From Gonatopus flavifemur (lineage: Eukaryota > Arthropoda > Insecta > Hymenoptera > Dryinidae), in contig JAFFJZ010000001.1 of NCBI GenBank assembly GCA_018340375.1, positions 44,942,001-45,006,000 on the forward strand: a DNA stretch of 64,000 bases. Reading direction: 5' to 3'. Every line of letters starts with the position of its first letter. Position 1 is the first letter of the stretch. Positions 24,090-36,714 of this stretch are shown here, piece after piece. The notes beneath the pieces are model-generated. The model had not been told where the DNA came from, did not search any database, and worked only from the letters and a program-made list of their open reading frames with translations. A program made the position numbers and the translations under genes.

Positions 24090-25503
24090 CCCTCAGCTGC
24101 CACGCTTCGCCAGTATAACATAGCTGCCACACTGGGGTCGATTATGGCCCCAACTGTGAACGTACACTAAAGCCAAGCTATGCGTACATAGGTTTTGAAA
24201 AAATTTCAGAGAGTACTAAAACTATTCCCAATTCCAATCACATAATTTCCCTCAAGAAAAATTCATTTCGAATCGGTGAAAAAATTATGTGTGCAGCACA
24301 CATGCATCGCTTATTTTCATCGATCGATGGGTATAGTTTCGCTTCTAAATGACATTATCACTATTTCATGTAAAAGAATTATATAAAACATGAACAATCA
24401 TGTCACGGTAGGGTGAAGTGAGGTGAAGAAACTTTGTGGCACCAGATTGCGCGGAGAGTTCGAATTATCGAGTTTCTTGATGCACGGAGAAAAAAGAACA
24501 GTGAATGATTGCTAGAAATACGAGGGATCATTGCTAAAAAAGGTTAGCAAATTGGTGACAACTGAACTTTTCTATCAACAGTCCTTTATGTGGGGAGTAG
24601 TAATAGTTCCTATCTTCAGATGAAGATCACTGCTAATTCATTTAGTTTCTATTACAATATGAACTAAACGAACATACTTCCTATTCCTCACAAAACTTAG
24701 TGATCGATACCATCATCGAAAAGAAAGATGACGTGAATTATCCTCAAATATTACGCAAGAAAAATTAATTCTTTTAGAATTCATACTTCCACGACGGTTT
24801 CTCGTCCGAATGATCCGGGATGCAAGGCTGTGATAGAAAGACATTTTTTTCTCAGTAATGGGGATTCGATCCTACCTACCTAATCAACCCAACTTAACCG
24901 AAATAACGCTTATACCGACTTAGCTCTACCGCACGATTGAGAGTTTGAACTCACTGAAAGTTTATGAATCGTTCGTAGATTCGTGCTTACACCTCAGCAA
25001 CTTACTTTATGAATAATCTCAGTGATGTACGGCACACAATGCTTGAGAATCATTACCTCGAAATGTTATGAATGATTCCACACCGCGTAATGATTCTATT
25101 CTTTTTTTCTGTGTTGGAATCTACTCTATACATTGCTTGGCAATCATCGCCTGAAAATATTATGAATCACTCTCCACGCCGGACAATACAACGTTTCATA
25201 TTCAATTTCATGACGTTTTTGTAATGACTGTGGGAACCATCGCTAACTCCGTTTGTAGCTGAATGCTCCACAGCATAGGCATGATTGATACAATTTTTCA
25301 TTACTATACACAGTACCCTTTGCTATTTTTCTATCATTCATTCCCATCATCACAAGCAATCATTGCTTATTTTTCAAAAATTGGCTTCAATCCTAGGCAA
25401 GATAGTGATCATCGCTACCAATTTCAAAATCATCTTTCTCCGTGTGGTAATTCAAGATTGAATCATGTTGGGGTCAGTCTGACCCCAGTGTGGCAGCTAA
25501 GGG
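24090..25503. mobile_element. piggyBac-type non-autonomous element (TTAA)
   Basis: TTAA flanks both sides (24086-24089 and 25504-25507). The ends read CCCTCAGCTGCCACGC and, in reverse complement, CCCTTAGCTGCCACAC. Just inside, ACTGGGGTC...GGCCCCA on the left mirrors ACTGGGGTCAGACTGACC on the right. A TTAA target site with CCC-starting ends is known for piggyBac. No transposase frame is present. About 960 bp of its length is another element (24483-25444), so the original was about 450 bp. Confidence 0.85.
24483..25444. mobile_element. CACGG-ended motif element inside piggyBac type
   Basis: Ends are CACGGAGAAAAAAGAACAG and, in reverse complement, CACGGAGAAAGATGATTTTG, with TG on both sides. 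The body is made of AATGATTGCTA / TAGCAATCATT copies. The frame at 25263-25544 reads through its right end and is not a gene. Confidence 0.7.
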
Positions 25504-25507
25504 TTAA

Positions 25508-26494
25508 ATATGATAATATTGATTGCTGTGTTCATGAAAAATAGATGAATTACGTGTCTTTTAGTTTTGAATTCAGCTGAAAAAATCAGCTTAATTCTAT
25601 TGAATCGTCAGGTTAGTTAAAGAAAACTTAGATCGATGTTTGTGGATTGTTTTTCAATTTCACTCATTTATTTATTTATTCGAACGGTTTTAATATTTTA
25701 GTGAAAAAAAAATAATAATATTGCCAGATATGGCCACACTGAGAAAAGAAGCAACATGGTCACAGAAACAATGCTAGCGTGGTAAAGGACTTATGATTAC
25801 AGTGACTTGGAATTTCGTTATAATAACCAGGAAAACAAAACAAAATCACATAAATCTGTTTGTGTCAACTATATGACACATGGTCAAAGTCAAAATAAGG
25901 TTATAGTTTCAATAAATTTCTATCAAATTTTGATCGAAAATAGACACATATAGTAGAAGAGGCTGAATTTCAGCTAGTTTCTTGAGCAGGACGTAATCAG
26001 TTGAAGACAAACTTTTTACAGGATGAGGAGCGCAATGTTGATTACTTTTTTTTTGCTGAACTTGTGGAATCAGAGTACACTCATAAAAATGATTTTCTCA
26101 TCATGAGATGGCAGCCGTCTGAAACATTCCGTTCAACTGGTGAAACAAAGCCGTTTTACCATTAGGATTGGCTGTCTTGATACAATAACCGTGCAGTTTT
26201 ATAAGCAAACGAAAATCGTTTAACCTTGAAATAAATTATCCCGTCTCCTCACAAGACGGTATTCGTCTCACGCCAAGAAAAATGTTTCTAATCTGCTCCC
26301 AAGTAAGTAGAAGTTCGAGTATATTTCCCCCGTCTTATCACTAGAAAGGACTCCATCTTGTCATTAGACGAGGCTCATTTTACTAACAGAAGAAGTCATC
26401 TGTTAGTGAAATGGAATCATTTGAGACAGTTCCCGCCTTGTTATAAAACAAATCTTCATCTGAAAGTATTTTGGAATGGGATCGTCTTATGATT
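25508..26494. repeat. Partly motif-built DNA with CGTCTNATGA words
   Basis: From about 26080 inverted copies of GTCTTATCAC / CATCAGACGG recur and continue beyond the inserted element to about 26775. A CACTCATAAAAATGATTTTC word at about 26083 may be the left end; no right end is found. 25508-26075 shows nothing recognisable. Confidence 0.4.
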
Positions 26495-26732
26495 CCCTGG
26501 CGGAAAAACGGCGTGCACATAAAGTTCAAACAGCGTACCAATAACGCGATTCTGGCCAATATACGTTCAATGCACGCTTACTTCAATATAAGCGTGAGTA
26601 CAGCGTGCATGAACGCTTTTCTTCACGCTCGATCCACGCTCAACTGCGCCAATTGACTCTTAATACACTCTAATGTGACGGTAATAACACTCCTATGCGA
26701 CGCTCCAAATGCACGCTTTATTTTCACTAGGG
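26495..26732. mobile_element. CCC-ended element built from GTGCACGCTT
   Basis: Ends are CCCTGGCGGAAAAACGGCG and, in reverse complement, CCCTAGTGAAAATAAAGCG, both followed by TGCA. TT flanks both sides. The interior repeats AGCGTGCA/TGCACGCT words. It is inserted in a CGTCT-motif block that continues on both sides. Confidence 0.75.
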
Positions 26733-26832
26733 TTATGCAGCCTTGTTTCATCATCAGACGGTATTTTTTGGAGTTCATAGGTACCCTGGTGCTTGTCACG
26801 AATTAATTCCTGCACAGTAAAAATCTTATATT

Positions 26833-27460
26833 CCCAATAAACACACACACGTTATTTCAACGTTTAAAGAACGTTAGACTGTCAAACGGACGTCAGTCGT
26901 TGATTTCATAACGTTGATTTTTAGTTGAAATTTGATAGGGAAATAGACGACCAGGAATGACGTTTTGATGACGTGTAATTTAAACTAATATTCAAAAATA
27001 ACCATCAAACGACTTCCTCAAAAAACGGGTTTGAATCACGCGTTTAAAATGTATTCATAACACCTTGTGTTTGAACTTTAGTTGAAGATATTCTGCTGAA
27101 AATGTCCACCGCAACCGAGCAGTGGTTAAAATTTCAACAAAGAGCAAGATAGTAAATAGTGTGGCATACTTTCCAAATTCTGTGATACTCAGAAATACTA
27201 TTGTTCTCGATATTGAATGAAAAGTTTTCAAAATAATTTGTTGGATTCAATTCACGTTTTAGAACCATCATTAGGACGCGTCAATATTTGACATCTTTTA
27301 AACGATGTTCAAACTGTCGATATTACGTTATTTTATGGTTGAAAAACACGTGATCTGCCGCGACATTTTTACGTTGAATCAACGCAAGAATGTTCCTAAT
27401 TCACAACGTGTGGTTATTGACTGTTTTTGACGTTTTCAAAACGTGCGTGTGTTTACTGGG
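26833..27460. mobile_element. CCC-ended element built from AACGTT words
   Basis: Ends are CCCAATAAACACACACACG and, in reverse complement, CCCAGTAAACACACGCACG. TT flanks both sides. The interior is rich in inverted TTCAACGTTT, GACGTTTT and AAACG words. No coding capacity. It lies about 100 bp from the CCC-ended element at 26495-26732. Confidence 0.78.
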
Positions 27461-27532
27461 TTAGAGATTACCACATTTATATTGTACTTGTGGGTTATAC
27501 GTGATTATGTGGTTGAGAACCACAAGTAGGTA

Positions 27533-28130
27533 CACTGACAGGAAAACGATCTGGTTGAAACATTCGTGGTCGCGATAACTTGAAATCTGATTCGATTCAC
27601 CAAGAAATGTGATTGTGACGTCCAGAAACAGTGGTTGAAGCCAAAGTCAATTACATATTTTGATTGTCACACCAAGAAAAGAATCTGGTCTTTTCAACCT
27701 GAAAAATGTGGTTAATTTTTGCTTCAACCACACGGAAAGACCGGGTCTATTAATATTTAGAAAAATAACTGTCAATTTAGGGAAAACGAGGATCGCTGAG
27801 AAATATTCGTAGTAAGTCTACTGAAAATTCGTAGTCGATGTATTAACAATTGATAGCTCCACAGTGAAGAATATCAATGAAACTATCAACGGTTAACATT
27901 TTGAGTACCAGTTTTTGGCAGACTCACTACGGATATTTTTTAGCGATTCTCTTTTTCCCTGAATTGACAGTCATTTTTCTAAACGTTGATAAATTCTTTC
28001 TAAATATGATTAGACCCGGTCCCTCCGTGCACTTTTTCTAGACATCACAACCACATTTCCTGGTGAATCGAACCAGATTTCAAGTTATTGCGACCACGAA
28101 TGTTTTAACCAGGTCGTTTTTCTGTCAGTG
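27533..28130. mobile_element. CACTG-ended foldback element, copy 1
   Basis: Ends are CACTGACAGGAAAACG and, in reverse complement, CACTGACAGAAAAACG. Arms of about 95 bp share ACATTCGTGGTCGC and AACTTGAAATCTG. TA flanks both sides. It is interrupted by the separate element at 27731-28029. A degraded second copy lies at 31656-32003. Confidence 0.88.
27731..28029. mobile_element. CACGG-ended foldback element nested at 27.7 kb
   Basis: Ends are CACGGAAAGACCGGGTCTA and, in reverse complement, CACGGAGGGACCGGGTCTA. The arms continue with TATTTAGAAA and GACTGTCAATT. CA flanks both sides. Nested in 27533-28130. Confidence 0.88.
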
Positions 28131-28147
28131 TATACAAGCTCTTACCT

Positions 28148-28426
28148 TTTCGAAAAGTTTGTACTCAGTGTTCATAAAAAATCGCTCCGAGAATCCTTGA
28201 TTAAACTGAGTAGGAACGAATGCTTTATCACTGTAAATCAAGGCATCCGACCTTTCGCCCAGATTCTGAGCATTTCCAAGGAAATACAAATCGAAGAACA
28301 GAGATATCACCTCTGTGCTGACCCGCATTCGTATTTGGATAGGGCGTAGACATTTTCGAAAAGTAAGTACTCAATGTTTATAAAGAATCGCCCCAAGAAT
28401 CCTTGATTAAACTGAGTAGGAATGAA
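28148..28426. repeat. Direct repeat pair, ~75 bp, ~203 bp apart
   Basis: 28148-28221 and 28351-28426 share GAATCCTTGATTAAACTGAG and a TTTCGAAAAG start. The spacer between them is not repeated within the window. Confidence 0.8.
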
Positions 28427-30715
28427 TCTCTTCCCTTACTCTCTCGTAAGGATCAGAATGAATCTGTTATAATTTGGGATCAATATGCCATATTGGCTAG
28501 CGTGGAATACACTGTAAAACAGATATCGCGATTCATCTTATACTCGTGAGTATCGCAGTTCTCTTATCTCCTTCCTGATGGATTTATATAAGCCTCTCAT
28601 CACCTCGTGGACGTAATTTCATGTTTCTGAGCCTTTGTATAAGGTTTTGATGGTAACCAAGCGTAACAATCTCCGACAAGATCTGAGGAGGGTTCAAATT
28701 AACTTGACCAGATTCAGGAAATGAGTTCCCTGAGTTGAATTGATTCAACCGGAACAGCTAGTTATGGAAACTAAAACCGGGTGACAAAATATATTTCTTT
28801 CGATGTGATTATACCTTCGTGTTCTACATTCAAATGAACTGAATTTGATTGAGCATCATATACTTCTCCGAAGAAAGTCTCCAAGACAGACATTTAATTG
28901 AATATCCAACAGAAATAACACTGATTTCATGAACATTCAATTTCAAACTCTACGTTTAGCGTGAAAATTTGAATGACAACAAATCCTATTTTCAGAGTTG
29001 TCATAATTATCCTTTGCCAAGTCTGCACATGATTCTTCTTACTTCTTTTTTCATTGTACAGTTCCAAGAAAATTACATTTTTTCATAATAAAATGAAGGA
29101 AGCTTTTTTCCCTTGATTATTTAACTGATATGACGCCTGGATATAAGGGAAAATAACCCTCTGCGCTATGATGTTGCAATTTCAAAAATATAAGAAAAAA
29201 GTGATAAGAACTAGTGCACCTGTTCGCCCTCAGGGAAAATTGTTTGTCGTAAGCGGAGATCTTTTCAGAGAGGACTTTAGAAGCATTCCTTGTATTGCGA
29301 AATTACTTGCTCTTGAGTTCATCATATTTCCTTATTCCCAATAATTAAATATTTTTCTCGCAGTCCGAACAACTGCAACTTGGATTGGATATACTTTGAG
29401 AAAATGAGTGATAAAAGATTACTAAAAGTAATCATACATTGCAGGAAGATGTCTTTGAAATGAAGGTTTTATTATTTCAATATCTATTGTGAAGCATATT
29501 CAATTTCAAAATCACTCCATGCACTGAGATGATTTTTCCATGAATTTGAATATATATATTGAACGATTCTTTGATATTATTGAACACTCGAAGAGTGTGA
29601 AAACTTGAATATAAAAAAGAGAACATATATGGTACGTTCTCATTTCTTTGAACATTTATGAAAAATTTGAATGACCTTACAATGGGCAGGAATAATTCAA
29701 GTTTTAAAATAACTTTTGAATCTTTCAGTCACAGTATTATCCATATAACGGAATCTTTCATTACTCTTGACATTTATTCATTTCTCGCATCTTGTGTATT
29801 ATCTCATAGTTATTGTAGAACATATGAGAAGAAAATTGTTATGTGACAGATGGTAACGTTTGATATCTAAACTGGTAAGACATTAAACAACGCGCTTTTT
29901 CTTTCCTTGGCTTGATCCACGGCAATTAGTATGTGCAGGGTGTAGTCGTTATATCAAATCCTCTTAAACATGATATTCTTACTTGTCCGTATAGCAGATA
30001 AACGTTCAGATCTTGCATGCGAAGATCAGAAATAATACGTTGAAAATTACCGAAAGATTTCAGGCTTGAGATTTCACAAGTACATCCCCTGGCTGTGAAA
30101 AAAAAACTGATTGCCGAGTAATCTCATTATTTAATTATTTGTTATAAGAATATAAAAGTATGAATAATATATGTGGATTCATGGAGTCTGTTATGGGTAC
30201 TTTTATTTCAACGTCATTACTCTTCACTGTGAATATGATTAATATTAAACTCAAACCAAAACGAACCCGGAAGTAACGTCATGTCACGTTTATGCACTTC
30301 GTTCGAAGTGATTGATATGTAAGGTGTGCTTTGAATTGTACCAACTTCTGAACTTGGATGAACGTGCACAAATTACGGTGTGCATACGTTAATCGATTGC
30401 TAGTTTAAATATTGTATTGTTTAAATATGCGATAGAATTGTTGTGACATCTTGTATCCTGTTTTATTAAACACAGGTTTTAGAATGGAATTTAGGGTCGA
30501 AGTTATTTTAAACAGTCTTCAAATTCTGAAACTTTTTTACATCAATTTTATATATCAAATTGAATCATTGATTACTATACCATTTCCCGCATCAGTAATG
30601 AATGATAAAAATAAAAAGCAAGAATTTCACGATTGCGTTGAGAACATTCTAATTTAGCTTAAGATAAACAATTGCCGATAATTGCTATCTCTCACAAATC
30701 CAGTATCGAGCGGAG
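28427..30715. other. Apparently unique AT-rich DNA
   Basis: A CACTGTAAAACAGATATC word at 28510 looks like an element end without a partner. No gene or other repeat recognised. Confidence 0.4.
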
Positions 30716-30863
30716 CTAAAATGTTAGATTTTGTTTACCAAACGAACGTGATGCGGGTGTCTCTGGTTTAGATTCAGTTTATCTATACCATGCTCGCGGC
30801 GCGATCAAATACAAGCAAAACACTGCAACACGTCCGTTTGGTAAACAAAATCTAACACTTTAG
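30716..30863. mobile_element. 148-bp inverted-repeat MITE (CTAAA ends)
   Basis: Terminal repeats of about 35 bp are nearly identical: CTAAAATGTTAGATTTTG on the left and CTAAAGTGTTAGATTTTG on the right (reverse complement), continuing through TTTACCAAACGRACGTG. The 75-bp centre is GC-richer. Superfamily unknown. Confidence 0.85.
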
Positions 30864-31655
30864 AAGAGCTTTTTTCCAAGTTGATGAATATCTGGGAGAG
30901 ATAGGTTTTCAATTTGAAAATCGTATCAATACTTAGGTGTGAATTACGAATAGAAATCAAATTAAGTCAGAAGTTGAAGTTGAAATTCAGAATTTAGTTC
31001 AATTATTTTCCATCGTTATATTTCCACCGAAGTTTTCGGATTTCGTTGGGATTTGAATTCTTCAGAGGATCACTCTCAAATGAAACGCAAGGAGAGTTTG
31101 TATTTGTCATCTGACCTATAAACCGTTACTGGTTTTTCTCGCTTTTCATCTTTGTGCCAATAGTTCCAATGATCGCGGAGATCCCAGCGAGGTTTCGGTT
31201 ACCTGATATTCTCACAATTCTTCTTGAGTTTCCAAATAACGTACAGCAATTCTCTCTCATCTCTTCTTCACCTTGACCCAATTCATGTTTACGCATCATG
31301 CATCGAAGTGAGAGACCAAAAAACGTCAATCGGCAGTCAGTTCCATAACTAAACCTGTATCCTGCAGACGTTTTTAATAAGTATGACAATGGATGAAAAT
31401 AATTTATATTTCTCTTTTTACAAACTCCAGAAATTGAATAGAAATTGAAAGCAATGATAATAAAATGTTCAGAAGAATTGTATAAATTTTTGAATGAACA
31501 TGAATGCTGGGTTTGAATACCTTATTTATCGACTGAAGTACGTGTTTTATGTATTTTGGATTACGTTTGCCTACAAAATTGATTATAAGCCATTACAAAG
31601 ATTACTAACGATAAAGAATTTTTCTATTTCCTATATAATGAATAGAGTTCGCTTT
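30864..31655. other. No feature recognised
   Basis: A minus-strand frame at 31126-31389 (87 codons) has no recognisable domain and I cannot support it as coding. Confidence 0.35.
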
Positions 31656-32003
31656 ACTTGAATTTTCTTAATTCAATCGTTAAAACATAATGTTTTGATT
31701 CAAAATCAACTACATATTCTGATTATTATACCCGGAAAAGAATTCACTTCTTTCAATTTGAAAAATGTAGTAAATTCTCGCTTGAACCATTTCATCTAAC
31801 AAACATCAAGAACATTTTATGGTACATTTTCTGATGATCAGAACCAGGTATGAACCCTGCTAAAACTGCCAATTGGAAACGTATTCAATTTTGATACGTT
31901 CCCATATGTTTCCATACGCTTGAATGCGGTGTCATTCCATGTTCTAGCAGGGAAGTCATTGCGACAATGAATGTTTCAACCCAGTCATTCCCCTGTTATT
32001 GTA
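31656..32003. mobile_element. Degraded copy 2 of the 27.5-kb foldback family
   Basis: The part near 31700-31795 resembles 27645-27728 (CTACATATTCTGATTAT, then AATTTGAAAAATGTAG). The part at 31955-32003 resembles the right arm (AAGTCATTGCGACAATGAATG). The terminal CACTG is no longer clear. It is interrupted by the 98-bp element at 31855-31952. Confidence 0.6.
31855..31952. mobile_element. 98-bp CCCTGC-ended element with 2-bp duplication
   Basis: Ends are CCCTGCTAAAACTGCC and, in reverse complement, CCCTGCTAGAACATGG. AA flanks both sides. Comparison with the uninterrupted homologous site in 27533-28130 (GATTTCAAGTTATTG against TATGAA-insert-AAGTCATTG) is consistent with a 2-bp duplication. The body repeats GAAACGTAT/ATACGTTTC words. 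Confidence 0.8.
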
Positions 32004-35000
32004 GAGATGTGAGTAATGAATCGATGTAATCTTTCCGTTAAGATCTGCTGGGAAAGTTCGAAAAGGAGTGGAATCCCCTTTTTCGTAATAGAGACACTTG
32101 TCCACTGCAATATGGGACTTGAAAATAGTGATCAGGTTTAATTTGTTGAAAAGTTAGGTATTTCTTGGCTATCGCTATTTATGACAGTACTTACTGCTCC
32201 ACAGGTTGTTTTTACGGTTTGCTTGAGGCTTTGTGGTGAGAGAAGATTCTTGTCCTCTTTAAGGGAATGTCAGCGTACCAAGTGAAAATTCCTCAAAAAA
32301 TTACTGTGCAGCTCATAAAAATGAGTAAAATTTTCAATAGTCGAAAGTCATATTTTCTACAAGTTTCACAAAATGCACAGCAATATTTTGAAAACTTCCT
32401 ACTCGTCCCTCGATCACTGAAATTTCACGGTAATTCTTCAAATAAAATTCATCCAGTATAGTATACATTGATTTTCAAGTGGAACCGTTTGAAAGAATTA
32501 TTGAGAATTCTGGTTTACGCGATGGAAAAGGGAGATAGGAACCCCAACTAATGTCTCTCGCAGCTAAGCTATTACGGATACGAACTGTCGTTGTTGCATT
32601 GATCATTATCTAACAAACCAAACTTTGATCAGTGCACCCCGACGAGCAGTCGTTTAGGAAAAGGAGAAAGGGAGAATGAAGGAACTTTGGGGTTGGAAAA
32701 GTTCACCCTTAGGTACTCGTGGCTCGTATTAACAAACGGTATTGCATGTTGAATCGTGATTTATTTCATTCGTTCAAAGGGTGACAAAATTCACGGGGAA
32801 ACAACACTAACCACATCCATTAATATCGACAGTTTTGATCAATTTATTTGAAAATCCGGAAGTTCAAGTGAGATTCAAAGGAAGGTTATCAAACATAGTT
32901 CAAAATTCAGTATTGGAACTGGTACTGGATTCATTACGGACCCCATAATGACTATTTTGAAAGCTTCAACAAAACACGTATCCTCAAAAAAAAGGTGATC
33001 ATTCAAATTGCTGTCTCAGCGAAAGCAATTTTGCTCATGAAATGAAAATTGTACTATTTCAACACTGCACAGCAAATAAAATACGTATTCTACATCGAGA
33101 ACAATTCATTATCATAATGCTATAAGAGATGTCAATTTTAAGCATGGAAATCAAGTTCATCATCTCTATCTCAATTATTTTACCTTGAAAATCAGAGAAT
33201 GAAAAACGTGTGAACTGTTGGGAAATACGATTGAAACCAGCAATCATAAAATCTATTTGGTCACTATATAACTTTGGCTCTTCAGTTCCTGGAATATTGA
33301 TTTCAGAAGATTGATTTCCGTCTGGCTGATTCCAATGACTCGTTTTAATTATTTGTGCAAGATGTAGAACGTTATATTCCATTAACGTGCAATCGAAATG
33401 TGAAAATAGAACGATCTAGATTATGTTGCTGCCATGAATATATGATAAAATAGATTTTTCTATTTGAAGGAATTTTAATAGCTACGAAGAAGTTGGATAG
33501 GATCAAAACATGTGTTATTGAAGAAGAATTTAAAGAAGACATTTGTTAATATTAATGCGTATGTGTAATGCGATGTACGATATTTTCGATCGACAGGGCT
33601 TGAAAATAAGTCATCGTTAGAGTTTACCTTCAGAATTGGAAATTCATTGCATACAATTTTTAGAATGCAAATTATTTGATCATTTAATATTGTTCTCATA
33701 TGCATTTTTTCTGTTCCAGATCCGATCAGAATGTTGTAGCTTCAATGGCAACAATTCAACATTTCTAAAAGGTATTTTTAATTCCCGGTTTAAATATTTT
33801 AATTCTTGAAACCTGGTGCCCACATATAAATTTCACACTCCGAAAGATTATTCATATTGAAGTGAAAGTCGTGGTTTCCAAAGTGAGGCTGCTGACGTTT
33901 TTACAGAAATTCCAGTCCACCTTTTCAGAGCAGAATTTTGAAAAAACGAGCTGCCAGGGAGTGTTTACGAAACATCAGCAAAAAAATGACAGCCATCGAC
34001 GAACTAATCCGGAGAGTTAAGGTGTTAATTTCAGGGTCACGTTGCGAAAGCATCAGCGATGAATAATTGCAACTCGAATTGATGCATGATCATTATATTA
34101 TACTAACTACTTATATTTCATTCGCTTGGGTGCATTCTCGGAGTACTTTTTCATACAGCTTGAAATTTCAAACTTGAAAACAACTATTATGTTCCGAATT
34201 AAGATTTTCATTCAACAAGTAAAGTGGAGAAGATTATCAAGTGTCCCTATTATGAATGATTGAGAACAGATTTATTAAACGTTATTATGTTTCGAATCAA
34301 GATTTTTATTTTCCTGAAATTCACCCTCTTGGATTGAATTGAATTGAAAATTCAATGCACGAAAACCGTGATTGCACGGATATATACACTTGAATATCAA
34401 ACGTACAAGATCATGTTTCTGCTTCATTCAATTTCTTCTCTATAATTTATCTCCAACATTTTTGTACGTTCGCTCATTCATTGAATATAATGAGTCGAGC
34501 CCGTGTACTGTGCTGAGAATTATTCTCGTTGGAGATGAAATTCGTGTTCTGAATAAATCTAAATGATTCATGTCATCTCTCAATTCCGTTGTCAAAGAAG
34601 AGACTCTTTGATTTCCTTGTATCGACTAATTAGTCTACAATTATCGATTATTGGAAAACAGATACTCGAAACTTGATAAAAGGAAAAGAATTAAGAATCG
34701 ACGAGGGAAAAAATGTATGCAATTTGTGCAGTCGTGGCAAAATCATCAGACGGTTGTAATTCTTGTTCTTTCTATTTTTGGAGCTCTCACAATTCAACAC
34801 GAGAAGTTTCAGTTGTTTTTGTATTATAATCACAACGATCATCGTGAATTGTAGGAAAAGTGTAACATGTTATGTAAGAGAATTCTCACGGTTTTATGGA
34901 AGCTATACCTATATACAGTTGTAACTTCTCATTTTACTATCTATCCGTACTAATTTTGTAATCTAACTCTTGATATCTGTAATTTTATTCCAACTTTCAC

Positions 35001-35379
35001 TATAAATCATTGTTTCGTGTCGTTACCCTGTTGAGACGAAATTAATAATGATCAGAGGTTTGGGATTCATCAAAACACTATTGAAGGATGTTAATAGACT
35101 TTTCGATACTTATAATTATGATAGTTAAATGGATTTTAGAATAAAGTTTGCTCTGAAACATTCCAAATTCTTCTAGAATTGCAATACCGTTTTATAATGC
35201 ATACGATTCAAATATCTCTTCATTCTTGTTTCGGTTATTATAATACACCACAATCAGCTCAACTGTAGTGTATCCGTGCTCTGGCCAGGAATGGAACGAA
35301 TTATAAATTTGATAGTTTCAAACATTTTTTCTGATTCAAAAGGTTTCGAAATTATCTGAAAAATTTGTAATATCGTGTG
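32004..35379. other. Apparently unique AT-rich DNA
   Basis: No transposon ends are seen. A minus-strand frame at 33059-33382 contains a possible AAG|GTAAAA donor, but no acceptor or family could be supported. Nothing else is recognised. Confidence 0.35.
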
Positions 35380-35680
35380 CTGTGACGGAAGTCAGAGACA
35401 ACATGAAGGAAGAAGAATTCGCTATGACAGCGAAACCTAATTTTGCTGTGTAGCTTTTGCCGCAGCGGCAAATTTTTTGCTATCACAGCAATACTGTTGG
35501 CTACGACAGCGATTTTTTGGCTGCGACAGCAGAAAATGTTGACCATCTTAGTTGATCATGTTGCTTTCTCAGCAATTCAGTTAGCTGTGGCAGCAAATTT
35601 TCAGTTGGGTTAGCAAAAATATTTGCTATTCTATATATAATACCTCGATTTGCTGGGACAGCAAATTTTTTTCTCCGTGA
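35380..35680. mobile_element. Motif element built from TTTGCTG/CAGCAAA, left end lost
   Basis: Inverted copies of TTTGCTNNNACAGCAA recur throughout. The right end reads, in reverse complement, CACGGAGAAAAAAATTTGC, a CACGG-type terminus. No matching left end is identifiable. Its motif is the same kind as in 8984-9542. Confidence 0.6.
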
Positions 35681-35876
35681 AAGCTGGTTAAAAATTCTCA
35701 TTCATTCATATTGAAAAAAAAAATCAAAGGGGAATGAATCAAGTTTCTGCATGAGAAATTTTTTATTGAATGAGCTGATTTCCCATTAGAATGTTTCTTG
35801 CGAATCAATCGGCATTATCCTACATACACTGTTGGAAAAATTCCTGAATTTAATGGAAAATTTCTTGTGAAATTGA

Positions 35877-36559
35877 AGGGGGGAAATCCCCCTGGACGAC
35901 TGTTTTTTCAATCATTTTTTATGGAAAACTGAAAGCATTTATTGAAATTCGGAAAATTACATGACAATATTGATATTATGGAGTATTGATACAATTTTTT
36001 TGAAGTGAAAAAAAAACAAAATGGTGGCTCTGCAGCCCTTCAAAGTTGACGGCTCGAGCTTGCGCCGTGCACTGCCCAGGTTCAGGAAATTATCTGTAAT
36101 CAAAAGGCAAAATGTTTTCCATTAAAATATGTGAGTACGCTTTGCATGAAGCTAAATTTAGTGAAAAAAAGTGGAAAATAAAAATTAGAGACCAAAAAAA
36201 CGAAGAAACACAATTTTTGTTTTTATATTAAACAAAGTGTGAAAAACAATATTCATTGTGAGAATTAAATTGAACTCTCAGGTCCATGCAGAGCGTATAC
36301 TAACATATTTTAATGGAAAACATTTTGCCTTTTGATTACAGATAATTTCCTGAACCTGGGCATTGCACGGCGCAAACTCGAGACGTCAACTTTAAAGGGC
36401 TGCAGAGCCGCCATTTTGTTTTTTTTTCACTTCAAAAAAATTGTATCAATACTTCCTAACATTAATAATATCATGTACTTTTCCGAATTTCAATAAATCC
36501 TTCCAGTTTTCCATAAAAAATGATTGAAAAAACAGTCGTCCAGAGGGATTTCCCCCCTT
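35877..36559. mobile_element. 683-bp foldback element with ~270-bp arms
   Basis: The left arm (35877 to about 36150) and right arm (about 36285-36559) are roughly 94% complementary by eye, sharing GGACGACTGTTTTTTCAATC and AGGTTCAGGAAATTATCTG. Ends are AAGGGGGGAAATCCC. The loop is about 135 bp. A CACTGTTGGAAAAATTCC word 50 bp upstream (35827) may be the end of a host element. There is no coding frame. Superfamily not assignable. Confidence 0.88.
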
Positions 36560-36714
36560 AATATTCCGATATCAAATTCGATGAAGTTTTTGAATTCGAT
36601 ATGAGTTATGAAATTTTAGAATTTCTCATTAGGATACAAGGAATTATTAATTCAATTAACGAATATCTCAATAAAATTGAGGGGACAATTTTTGACATCA
36701 AGGGACATTGACCA

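Noticed and set aside
33059..33382. 107-codon minus-strand frame with a possible donor (AAG|GTAAAA)
   Set aside because: No convincing acceptor, no recognisable family and composition close to the surrounding AT-rich DNA.
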